A stretch of 26,686 nt of DNA, from the IMG/VR virus record IMGVR_UViG_3300038548_000688, positions 1-26,686 of that record. One strand, written 5' to 3'. The stretch comes from a virus. The position numbers and the translations under genes are program-made. Each line of letters opens with the position of its first letter. Within the stretch, counting starts at the first letter, position 1. Shown piece after piece: positions 16,917-23,968 of the stretch. The notes beneath the pieces are model-generated. The model searched no databases. It had not been told where the DNA came from and was given only the letters and a program-made list of their open reading frames with translations.

Positions 16917-17107
16917 CTCACCCTCGCTAACATCTCTTTGCGTTTACCACCATCCAGCTCCTTGTCAAACTCGCGCTCATAGTCTCTTACTGCCAACCGC
17001 TTCAGGAGCCAAGCGCACAGTCTGCATATCCGACTCCGGTTGTATGCTCCGAAAGAGAAAAACCGAAACCAGGGCTTGACATGCCCGCACCGGATACACT
17101 GCCTCAA
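16913..17107 (-). CDS. Small zinc-finger protein, tandem paralogue B, TTG start
   Basis: 64 aa with CIRC at 4-7 and CRLC at 28-31, followed by a basic helix and VRDYEREF. I place the start at TTG 17107 rather than at longer options because GGAG lies 8 nt upstream, the TTG overlaps the upstream gene's stop as TTGA, and the protein then has the same length and opening as paralogue A. The two CxxC pairs are 24 residues apart here and 29 in paralogue A. The function is not known. Confidence 0.65.
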   Translation of the reverse strand: MRQCIRCGHVKPWFRFFSFGAYNRSRICRLCAWLLKRLAVRDYEREFDKELDGGKRKEMLARVR

Positions 17108-17412
17108 TGCACCTTCTCCTTCTGGCCCTGCTCGTGGGTTGCGGGCCAATGGTGGCTCTCGTCTCTGTCCTTCGGGAACGCATCGACGAACACGTAAGTG
17201 ACGGTGACTGCATGAATCCACACAGCCCACCACATCACCAGGACCGAGAAAAAAACACCCCAGATCCAACCAGGCGCACCCAGCCTGTCCAGTAGAAGCG
17301 CCCAGACGACCTGGCTTATGGTCGGATTGCGCCAGGGCAGGTTCTCATACTTGAAGACCCTCCTACCCTTTTTGATTTTCTCGTTGATCTTTGTGGCGCG
17401 TAGGGCCATCAT
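17104..17412 (-). CDS. Small membrane protein
   Basis: 102 aa, starting at ATG 17412 with AAGGAG 5 nt upstream. It has a basic N-terminal segment (residues 5-30), a Trp-rich hydrophobic stretch from about 48 to 77 that spans the membrane once or twice, and a charged C-terminus with HH and Lys/Glu. I do not recognise a family. Its stop overlaps the TTG start of the next gene. The other frames across this interval look like shadows. Confidence 0.55.
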   Translation of the reverse strand: MMALRATKINEKIKKGRRVFKYENLPWRNPTISQVVWALLLDRLGAPGWIWGVFFSVLVMWWAVWIHAVTVTYVFVDAFPKDRDESHHWPATHEQGQKEKVH

Positions 17413-17599
17413 GTTTCTCCTTATCAAATGGGGTCAAATCGACGTATCGACGGTAAGGACCCGTTGGCTTCTCGACGAAATACCCCCGGATGCCGACTCC
17501 ATCTTTTAGTCCTTCTCTGTATCCACGGGAGTGGCCTATGAGATAGCCGAAACAGGCGCAAATCGAAGCGGTCGCGATGGCGGACAACAACATCAGCAT
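17363..17599 (-). CDS. Small membrane-anchored protein
   Basis: 78 aa, with an N-terminal hydrophobic helix at residues 2-23 followed by a Gly/Arg/Tyr turn (GHSRGYREGLKDG) and a polar tail rich in Lys and Asp. This helix-plus-GYxxGxxxG arrangement is common among small phage membrane proteins of unknown function. It starts at ATG 17599, overlapping the stop of the zinc-ribbon gene (TAATG), with GGAGGGG upstream. Its 3' end overlaps the next gene by 50 nt. Confidence 0.55.
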   Translation of the reverse strand: MLMLLSAIATASICACFGYLIGHSRGYREGLKDGVGIRGYFVEKPTGPYRRYVDLTPFDKEKHDGPTRHKDQRENQKG

Positions 17600-17904
17600 T
17601 ACAGCCCCTCCAGTACGGCACGTTTGATGTCAGCCCAGTTCTTGTCTATGGAGTATCCTTCTGCATTGGCCTGCTTCACCCAGAGACGGTAGAGGGCCTG
17701 GTAGTATGGGACTCTTTCCTCCGGAGTGAGGACGGACCAGCAATACTCGCATAAGGGGAAACAGCCGCCTCCCGGATGGTACTCCGTGGTGTGACTTTCG
17801 ACTGTGCACCATGGTCGCCAGCATCGTTCACACCCGGAATACCTGGGACAGAAGAAATGCTCGGGTATTGAGATCAGCCGACGAAAGAACAGAACCGCTG
17901 TCAA
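17599..17904 (-). CDS. Conserved phage Cys-rich protein, probable zinc ribbon, TTG start
   Basis: 101 aa with Cys at 19, 25, 28, 33, 48, 52 and 55 and His at 38 and 43, so one or two zinc sites. The string CERCWRPWC, then a His-rich stretch, then CFPLCEYCW and PEERVPYYQALYRLW matches a pattern I know from uncharacterised phage proteins. The likely start is TTG 17904, whose bases overlap the stop of the upstream frame as TTGA (17901-17904). There is no strong Shine-Dalgarno, so translation probably depends on coupling to the upstream reading frame. That matters because the upstream frame contains a UGA (see 17901-18164). Confidence 0.65.
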   Translation of the reverse strand: MTAVLFFRRLISIPEHFFCPRYSGCERCWRPWCTVESHTTEYHPGGGCFPLCEYCWSVLTPEERVPYYQALYRLWVKQANAEGYSIDKNWADIKRAVLEGL

Positions 17905-18164
17905 CGTTCGTATTCCAGTATGTACTCTTTCGATTTGTCACCTCCTGTTCGTCTTCTCATGCTGGGGAAGTGCCGAATCCACCCTTCGGGCTCACCCTCC
18001 GATCCTCCCTTGACGAACTCCGCGAAAGCAGCGACCGCTGCAGCTGCCGACTCGTATCACCAGCCTTCGAAGATGTAGTCATGGTCGTCGTGACGGATGA
18101 TCCTTGCCCTGTTGAAAGTGAGAGGGATGATGGCATAGTTCTTCAGCTCACTTAGCTTCTTCAT
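17901..18164 (-). pseudogene. Small phage gene interrupted by an in-frame UGA
   Basis: Starting at ATG 18164, 35 codons (MKKLSELKNYAI... to FEGW) run to a TGA at 18057-18059. The same frame then continues without further stops for 51 codons (YESAAAAVAAFAEF..., EPEGWIRH, MRRRTGGDKSKEYI) to TGA 17901-17903, which overlaps the next gene's TTG start. The second part has no upstream start of its own apart from an internal ATG leaving 19 codons. Both halves look like one small protein: an IIPLTFNRARII opening and a GWIRH...RRR...GD...KEYI ending that I associate with a recurring phage family. The UGA may be a loss-of-function mutation, a read-through site, or a sequencing error. Function is unknown. 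Confidence 0.55.
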
Positions 18165-18188
18165 GTTCTTTCTGAAGATTCGCAGTGG

Positions 18189-19757
18189 TCATTTCCGTTT
18201 CAGGTCCAGGGCTGCGTCGATGACCTTCTGTTTCTCGGTCAGCATGTCGGTCAAGACGGCGTCGATTGAGCGGTGCACCACCAGGTGCTGTACCAGGACG
18301 TTGTTGTGCTGCCCAATCCGATGCAGCCGGTCTTCGGCCTGGGAGATGTTGCCGGGAACCCAGTCCAGCTCGGCAAAAACGACCGTTGACGCAGCGGTCA
18401 GGGTGATGCCGACACCTGCAGCGCCTATCGTACCGATGAAGACCCGATTGAGGTCGTTGGCTTGGAAGGACGCGATTGCTACCTCTCTATCTTTGAGGCT
18501 GACGTCACCGGTAATCCATACGGGGTTGAAATCGACGAGCCCCAGCACCAACGCTTCCACCACTGCCTTGTGATGGGCGAAGATGACGACCTTGTCCTCT
18601 GACTCGAGCATCTGCTTGATGTGGTTCACGGTCCAAGGGACCTTGGCCAACGCCGTCTCCTTCCGGACTTTGACCAGCCTGGTCAGGGCGCTGCTGGCTC
18701 CGCCAGTGCTCATGAAGTCGATAACCAAGTCGAGGTCGCTCTTGTCGATGGACTTCTCGATTTTGGCCATCTCGGGTATGTCGCCTTGCGGGATGATGAT
18801 GGTCTGCCTGAACTTGCTTGGCAGGTCCTCCAGCACCTCCTCTTTCAGACGTCTGATCATGATGGTGCTGCGCAGGCGCTTCTGCAGCTCGTCCAGGTTG
18901 CTTGCTCCGCTGGCGTCCCATACCGTGTCCGTGTTTGATATCCACTTCCTGTGTCCGTCGCAATAGCGTTGGATGAAGTCGAGCCAGTGGTCCCAGTTGT
19001 CTGGGTCCAGAATACGCAGCAGGTTCCACAGTTCGGATGGCCGACTAAGGATCGGGGTGCCGGTCAGAAACAGAAGGCGCTTTGCCCTCTGCGCTACTTT
19101 TTTCACCATCTTGCTTCGCTGCGTCTTGCTGTTCTTGATGTAGTGGGCCTCATCGCAGATGAGCAGGTCCCACTTGCGCAGCACGACCTCGTCGAATCGG
19201 TGCAGGATCTCGTAGTTCATGATGACGATGTTCGTGTTCGGGAAGTCGTATTTGGGATAGGCCACACCAACGTCCATATCACGGGCGAGCCAGCGGTTGA
19301 GTTCATACTGCCAGACGAACTTGACACCTGCGGGGCAGACGACGAGGACGGACTTGATACTCTTGCGGTGGTTTATCAGGCCGATGGCCTGGATGGTCTT
19401 GCCCAGGCCCATCTGGTCGGCAATGAGCGTATTCGGTCGGCTGGCCGCGTACTGGATGCCGACCTTCTGAAATGGGAAATACTCAAGGTCCTCGGGTTTT
19501 TTGGACACAGATACAGATGAGCCTTGGGACCGTGATAGGAGAAGGGACGCTCGTTGTTTTTTGATTTCGGTTTTAATTCGACGCAGGCATGCGTCATCGG
19601 TGTGATCTAACAGGAGGGAGGCCTTGTAGGTGGACTTGGTCCACCAGACCTTGGAGGATGAGTCCCACGAAAAGCCAGCACGCTTGGGGATGTGCCGCTC
19701 GTCGTAGGACCCGTGGAATTCGTATCTGTCGTAGTCTTTGATGAAGTGAAGCATCAT
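18189..19757 (-). CDS. SNF2-family (superfamily 2) DNA helicase/translocase
   Basis: A 522-aa ATP-dependent DNA translocase. Visible motifs in order: Walker A ADQMGLGKT (residues 113-121, lysine 120), DEAH box (202-205), motif III TGTP (232-235), and motif VI EDRLHRIGQ (475-483) with its arginine. Motif III is followed by the usual WNLLRIL helix. The short N-terminal region (1-95) has a Trp/Lys-rich segment like the HARP-type extension of SMARCAL1 relatives. The length is that of a bare SNF2 engine with no accessory domain. In phages such proteins are usually placed in replication, recombination or repair, but the substrate cannot be read from the sequence. ATG 19757 overlaps the stop of the 306-aa gene as ATGA, so the two are coupled. 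Confidence 0.92.
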   Translation of the reverse strand: MMLHFIKDYDRYEFHGSYDERHIPKRAGFSWDSSSKVWWTKSTYKASLLLDHTDDACLRRIKTEIKKQRASLLLSRSQGSSVSVSKKPEDLEYFPFQKVGIQYAASRPNTLIADQMGLGKTIQAIGLINHRKSIKSVLVVCPAGVKFVWQYELNRWLARDMDVGVAYPKYDFPNTNIVIMNYEILHRFDEVVLRKWDLLICDEAHYIKNSKTQRSKMVKKVAQRAKRLLFLTGTPILSRPSELWNLLRILDPDNWDHWLDFIQRYCDGHRKWISNTDTVWDASGASNLDELQKRLRSTIMIRRLKEEVLEDLPSKFRQTIIIPQGDIPEMAKIEKSIDKSDLDLVIDFMSTGGASSALTRLVKVRKETALAKVPWTVNHIKQMLESEDKVVIFAHHKAVVEALVLGLVDFNPVWITGDVSLKDREVAIASFQANDLNRVFIGTIGAAGVGITLTAASTVVFAELDWVPGNISQAEDRLHRIGQHNNVLVQHLVVHRSIDAVLTDMLTEKQKVIDAALDLKRK

Positions 19758-20674
19758 CTCCTCACTGAAAAGATCGTGTTCTTCGGATCTTTCAGCGGCT
19801 TATCCGGTGGACCCTTCACGAAGGGCTCAATCCAAATAGGCTCATGACGGTTCTTGGATGGATACCACTGGTCCCGCCAGTGTCCGGTTACTGTCCATTG
19901 GCACTGCCAGTCGATCGTTCCGTGGCCTCCACCTTCCAGTTTCTGCTGGTATCGTCGTAGGGTTACGACCTTGACTTCCCAGTTTGGCCGCTTCTGCCTC
20001 TTCAATCGGCGGCGTTGGTAATGATCTGGGCTGTGTCTTTCTATCCCGACGATCTTCTGTCCCATGAAGTTGAACAGGGCCTGTACCCCGCAGCTGCGTT
20101 GGTCGCATCTTGACCCGACTTTCCATGCGCCTATGCTGTGTACCAAAGGACCCGAGACGTCAAACGAGATGATTGTGGCCTGCGTGAAACTTCCTAGCAG
20201 TACCGGCTGCGACTCATGTCCGAGTTTTTTGTCTATCTGGCCTCTCATCTCTTCGACATACTTGGCGTTTTCCTCGGTGATGGTTGAAGAGGATATCACC
20301 ATACACAGCATTGTGGCTTTGCCTAGTGGGCCTTTGTCGGACATCCAATCGGCTTCTACGTCTTGATCAGGGATGAAGATGACCGGCTTCGGAACGTACA
20401 CGTTGAACTCCGTGCCTATGAAGATTTCGCTGCCTTGCATGGCAGCAGAGAACAGGTTCGCTTTCCACAAATAAGGGTCGGCCATCTCCATCTGTCGAGC
20501 CACGACCTTCATTCCCAGGCCGATACCCTGCTGGCCCGAGCCAAATTTCGCAGACGAGTTCTCGGCGATGCTATCGGCGTAGGTCACCAGTATGTCCCGT
20601 AGTTCCTCGACCCAGCCAGCGGTCCCTGTCGGTGTCAGTGTTCGTCCTGATCCACCTTTCCTGTATCCGTTCAT
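19754..20674 (-). CDS. Unknown protein with a conserved Trp-rich C-terminus
   Basis: 306 aa, start ATG 20674 with GGAAGG 5 nt upstream. Residues 1-210 have mixed character, with Cys at 190 and 195 and no recognised motif. Residues 256-306 hold WQCQWTVTGHWRDQWYPS, H-x-P-I-W-I, K-G-P-x-D-K-P-L-K and a final S-V-R-R. I associate this C-terminal string with uncharacterised phage and actinobacterial proteins, where it follows a VVTLRR segment as it does here (235-241). A basic patch (RRRLKRQKRP, 221-230) could contact nucleic acid. It is paired with the helicase by overlap, which hints at a DNA-related role, but no function is established. Confidence 0.65.
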   Translation of the reverse strand: MNGYRKGGSGRTLTPTGTAGWVEELRDILVTYADSIAENSSAKFGSGQQGIGLGMKVVARQMEMADPYLWKANLFSAAMQGSEIFIGTEFNVYVPKPVIFIPDQDVEADWMSDKGPLGKATMLCMVISSSTITEENAKYVEEMRGQIDKKLGHESQPVLLGSFTQATIISFDVSGPLVHSIGAWKVGSRCDQRSCGVQALFNFMGQKIVGIERHSPDHYQRRRLKRQKRPNWEVKVVTLRRYQQKLEGGGHGTIDWQCQWTVTGHWRDQWYPSKNRHEPIWIEPFVKGPPDKPLKDPKNTIFSVRR

Positions 20675-20712
20675 GTTGTCCTTCCTTTCTTTTAAAGATC
20701 CTCCTGCCTGCG

Positions 20713-21174
20713 TTACGTTTCACTGCGCTTGCTCTCCAGGAACTTCCAGAGGAGCTGGGTCGCTATCTGCTCTTCAGCCCAGACTTTAGAGGCCATTGCT
20801 ATCGGGATCTGAAGACCGAAATAGTCGGCCTCCCCTTCCTCCAAGTTTTCCCAGGTCGGATCGATGACCAAGCCGGTGTCGCGGTCAACAAGCCAGGCAT
20901 GGTCTGTCGGAATGATCCGACAGGCATAGCCCTCGTAGTAGTCGTAATCGCCGAACATGGCGATCTTCTGTGCGTTCAAATAGCACTCCTTGACCTGGCA
21001 GTGATGCTCCGCTTTGAGCGAGCTGCTGAGGGCCAGGTCCATCTTGGGGAACTCGCTGCACAAATCGAGGAGCAACTCGAAGATTTCGACAGCTGGATTC
21101 ACCTCGCCATTCTGTCGGTCGGCGTTCATCTTGTGCAGGGTGAGTATCTGCTCGCAGTAGCGTTTCGAGTTCAT
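20713..21174 (-). CDS. Unknown protein with a transglutaminase-like Cys/His/Asp pattern
   Basis: 153 aa. Key pattern: ECYLNA (Cys64), YYEGYA (80-84), HAWLVD (His92) and VIDPTW (Asp105). Cys, His and Asp in this order match the triad order of transglutaminase/protease-like folds, and YEGYA...HAW...IDPTW recurs in phage proteins of unknown function. Whether it is an active enzyme is unproven. I choose ATG 21174: GGAGG lies 8 nt upstream, while ATG 21180 is only 2 nt from it and more upstream starts read through an intergenic hairpin. The upstream 90 bases are non-coding. Confidence 0.65.
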   Translation of the reverse strand: MNSKRYCEQILTLHKMNADRQNGEVNPAVEIFELLLDLCSEFPKMDLALSSSLKAEHHCQVKECYLNAQKIAMFGDYDYYEGYACRIIPTDHAWLVDRDTGLVIDPTWENLEEGEADYFGLQIPIAMASKVWAEEQIATQLLWKFLESKRSET

Positions 21175-21220
21175 TTTCATTTCCTCCTTTCCTTTATGGT
21201 GTTGGTATAGCCTTTGGGGC

Positions 21221-21247
21221 CTTCCCGTCCAACGGGACAAAGGGAAG
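21221..21247 (-). promoter_or_regulatory. Intergenic hairpin before the 153-aa gene
   Basis: On the minus strand CTTCCC (21247-21242) pairs with GGGAAG (21226-21221), and inside it GTCC pairs with GGAC around a CGTT loop, with a small bulge. It lies in the 90-base gap between the 366-aa and 153-aa genes. It could be an attenuator or processing site. No T run follows, so it is not an obvious terminator. Confidence 0.4.
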
Positions 21248-21263
21248 ACCCCTGCGCGATAGG

Positions 21264-22364
21264 TCACGCGGCTACATCGGTATTTGTGGAGCGCTTCAGC
21301 AGCGTCAAGCTGCCCGGAGCCACCGGACGGATTACGCCCGATTTCGCGAACTTGATCTTGACGTAGTGCTTGCCGGTCTTGCTGTTATGGTATCCAGCAA
21401 CCACCCCGGTCGATCCCAGCTTCGTAGCGGCCTTGCCATCGTACTCGATGGTGCTACCGAACGGGAAGTCGGCCATTTGAGGATAGTCCTCCTGGACGCC
21501 CATCAGGGTGTTGAGCACCTCTGTCTTCAGCACATCGACCTTCTTGGCCAGCGTGGTCGCATCCTTCGACAGCAGATCGCTGTACGCCGTGCACTTCCGG
21601 TGCAGCATCTTGAACTGCTCCAGCCTGGACTCGTAGGTGGAACCGCGAGTGAAGTTGGCAGCACTGAGCCGCTTGACTTCCTCAGCCGCTTCCTCGACCT
21701 CAGTCTCCAGGGCCTGCTTGGCGAGCCCACTCATCTGCTTGCGGGTCGCTTTCCCATCAGCGAAGGCCAGATGGTAGAGCGTACCGAAGGAGTCGCGCCC
21801 GTCATTCAAGATACCGAACAGCTGCTGCAACTTGGCGATGACCGTGTCATCCTGCACGAAGTAGTAGCCGCCGTTGTCCTTGAGGGCGATGCCACCCGTC
21901 GTCTTGACATAGCGCGTGATCATCGTTCGCAAGTCGCCAGAGGTGTGCAGCTCCTGGTACTCTTCAAAGAGCTGGGAGATCTCCGAGTTCTTGAAGTTGC
22001 CCCGGAACTGGATCTCCTGCGTCCTCTTGTCGTAGATGATGATGCTTTCCTTGGACAGCTTGATGTCGATTTTCTTCGGGTCAACGACCTCACGGACCAG
22101 CCCCATGGCCAGCACTTCGGCATCATTCCGGATCTTTACGACCCTGTTGTCCTCGGCAAGCGCTTCCAACGCCTTCTTCATGTTCCGCAGCTTTCTGGGA
22201 ACGGCAGGCATCCAGGCCTCACCAATAGAGCGGTCAAGCGCCTTGCGCAAGTTGCGCCTGGAGATCTTGTACTCGTTGATGGTCCAGAAGACCGCGTAGC
22301 CCAAGACCGGCAGTCCCTTGACTGCCTCCTCGATTTTCTTGCTTACTCTCTTTCTCGGTGTCAT
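21264..22364 (-). CDS. Unknown 366-aa protein, third member of the MoxR/VWA cluster
   Basis: Start ATG 22364 is fixed by GGAGG 7 nt upstream; longer starts read into the VWA-side gap. The N-terminal half is mixed alpha/beta, with a Lys/Arg-rich start, GYAVFWTINEYKIS at 22-35 and AWMPAVPRKLRNMKKALEAL at 50-69. The middle (about 210-290) is helical with AFADGKATRKQMSGL and Glu-rich segments. The C-terminus (about 318-357) reads like a small barrel of the KOW/SH3 type: TGVVAGYHNS, HYVKIKFA, VIRPVAPGSLTLL. I do not recognise a named family with confidence. Place and spacing (50 nt after the VWA gene) suggest it works with the ATPase and VWA protein. Confidence 0.65.
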   Translation of the reverse strand: MTPRKRVSKKIEEAVKGLPVLGYAVFWTINEYKISRRNLRKALDRSIGEAWMPAVPRKLRNMKKALEALAEDNRVVKIRNDAEVLAMGLVREVVDPKKIDIKLSKESIIIYDKRTQEIQFRGNFKNSEISQLFEEYQELHTSGDLRTMITRYVKTTGGIALKDNGGYYFVQDDTVIAKLQQLFGILNDGRDSFGTLYHLAFADGKATRKQMSGLAKQALETEVEEAAEEVKRLSAANFTRGSTYESRLEQFKMLHRKCTAYSDLLSKDATTLAKKVDVLKTEVLNTLMGVQEDYPQMADFPFGSTIEYDGKAATKLGSTGVVAGYHNSKTGKHYVKIKFAKSGVIRPVAPGSLTLLKRSTNTDVAA

Positions 22365-22413
22365 TTCTTTTCCTCCTGTAAATGACGTGGTGGGCCGAAG
22401 CCCACCGTGATTG

Positions 22414-23955
22414 TTAGATTGAGAACGTGGCATCGAATGCCTTGCCCTCGTTGCGGAGTATGTCACTGCCTAAGCCGATGACCTTATCCGAGAACGTGTC
22501 TAGCACGTTCGTTGCTGTCACCCCTGGGACGTCGGGGTCGAATGTGTAGCTGCTGATCCAGATGGAGTAAAGGCTGAAACCCATCTCCTTCTTGGCCTGC
22601 TTGAACTGGGCCAGGAAGCCCTCATCCAGGTTGGCCAGTCCGTCAGTGATGAACACGACGTCAGCATCTTTGTACACATCGGAGATCAGTGGACGACCAT
22701 CGAAGATGGTGCCGCTTCCGGACTCGTATTGCACGGTCCCACCGGGACTCCATTTCCCGTCTCCGTCGGGATTGCCAAGCGCTATTCTGCCCAGTATTGG
22801 GGCGAACTTGGTGCCTCCGTTGACGCCACGGGATAGGAACTCACAAAGGTCCTCCATGCGTTCCCCACCGGAATCGGCAGCGATCTGGATTTGGTCCTTG
22901 ACCTCCGTGTTGAACAGCACAGCAGCGAAAGCTCTCTTCTGCTTCCGGGCTATGAAGAACATAGCCAAGGCGATGGCCTTCGACCAGATGTCAGGTGGGC
23001 CTTCCATCGAGGTCGAGCAGTCGATTGCGACTACCACGGGTCCCTTGCCTTTGCTGTCCTTGCCACTCAGCTTGTACTGTGACAAGTTCGATTCCACATA
23101 GTCCTTGAGAAACATCAGCTCGAGGTCCGGATCGGCCAATTTGGCCAGCTCGGATGAGTCGAGGTCGTCCAGGTTGTTGCCTGTCTCGAGTCCTTCGATC
23201 TCCGTCCGCTCGTATTGGACCTTCTCTGCTTGCTTCTTCTCGGCTATGCGAATCATGCGCCCTGCGATGTTGGCGATCTCCTTGATTTTCGGATACTCGG
23301 TCAGCATCTTGGCCACTTGGATCTTCTCCTTGAGCGAAGCCACCGAGAGTTGCCCCTCGCTGTCTCCACAACCAAGCATTCGGGCTGCTGCTTCGGTTGC
23401 AGCTGCGTCCTCTTCGGCCTCTGCCAAACCGGCTCGCATTGCTTGCCTGATCTCGTCTTCATGGGCCTCCGCTATCGCCTCTCCTTGAGCCTGCGCCATC
23501 TGCATCTTTTCCTGCAGCTCCTTGAACGTGGCCATGGCATCCGGGTCGCTAGCGTCGAGGTCCTCCATGAGGTCCTTCGTCTGCTGCTCCAACTCGTCTA
23601 TCTCGCATTGGCGCTCGACTAGAGAGCTGGGCAGCTCGTCCAGGACGTGGTTGACGGCATTGAGCGCCGAGATGCTGTTCACCTCGTCGCCCCTGGTGAA
23701 GTTCCGTAGGTGCTGGAACTCCTCCAGCTTCATCATCTGCTGGATGATCCGCTTGGCCATCTTGCGTCCGGATGGCGCTTCGTCGCAGACCTGGGGGTCG
23801 TACTTGTAGAAACTGCCGAAACCATCGCAAAGCAAGTCCTCGTAGGAGGACAGATTCGGGTGGTCTTCGAGCATCTCCAGGACGCCTTGATTCAGCCCTT
23901 TGTATTCGTCGAAGAGCTGGACGTCCATGGAGTCAACGTTCACTACGTTGCGCAT
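22414..23955 (-). CDS. Von Willebrand factor A (VWA) domain protein
   Basis: 513 aa, start ATG 23955 with GGAGG 5 nt upstream. The C-terminal VWA domain has a complete metal-dependent adhesion site: D312-C-S314-T-S316, T382 in GGTKF, and D438 in ITDG. The VWA core begins about residue 306 (VVVAIDCSTS). The N-terminal 300 residues are almost all helical, with Glu/Lys-rich coiled-coil stretches at 110-185 and 205-275. This matches the general layout of ViaA/CobT-like partners of MoxR ATPases, which dock substrates for AAA+ remodelling. It is one junction after the MoxR gene (13-nt gap). That an Mg2+-bound VWA partner acts with the neighbour ATPase is well established for the family; the phage target is unknown. 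Confidence 0.88.
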   Translation of the reverse strand: MRNVVNVDSMDVQLFDEYKGLNQGVLEMLEDHPNLSSYEDLLCDGFGSFYKYDPQVCDEAPSGRKMAKRIIQQMMKLEEFQHLRNFTRGDEVNSISALNAVNHVLDELPSSLVERQCEIDELEQQTKDLMEDLDASDPDAMATFKELQEKMQMAQAQGEAIAEAHEDEIRQAMRAGLAEAEEDAAATEAAARMLGCGDSEGQLSVASLKEKIQVAKMLTEYPKIKEIANIAGRMIRIAEKKQAEKVQYERTEIEGLETGNNLDDLDSSELAKLADPDLELMFLKDYVESNLSQYKLSGKDSKGKGPVVVAIDCSTSMEGPPDIWSKAIALAMFFIARKQKRAFAAVLFNTEVKDQIQIAADSGGERMEDLCEFLSRGVNGGTKFAPILGRIALGNPDGDGKWSPGGTVQYESGSGTIFDGRPLISDVYKDADVVFITDGLANLDEGFLAQFKQAKKEMGFSLYSIWISSYTFDPDVPGVTATNVLDTFSDKVIGLGSDILRNEGKAFDATFSI

Positions 23956-23968
23956 GCGGTCCTCCTTT

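Noticed and set aside
18028-18059. Firm call of a selenocysteine gene
   Set aside because: A 5-bp stem with a GGUC loop after one UGA is suggestive only; other genes here use UGA as stop, and no selenoprotein family was recognised. Kept as a question in the findings.
21204-21232. A sigma70-like promoter on the minus strand (TTGGAC, 17 nt, TATACC)
   Set aside because: Spacing is right, but the -35 box matches the consensus at only three positions and the -10 at four, inside a hairpin. Not strong enough to call.
21366-22385. A 339-codon rightward frame opposite the 366-aa gene
   Set aside because: The leftward gene has a strong Shine-Dalgarno and a coherent fold; the rightward frame is rich in Leu, Val and Arg in the way of antisense readings and has no start signal.
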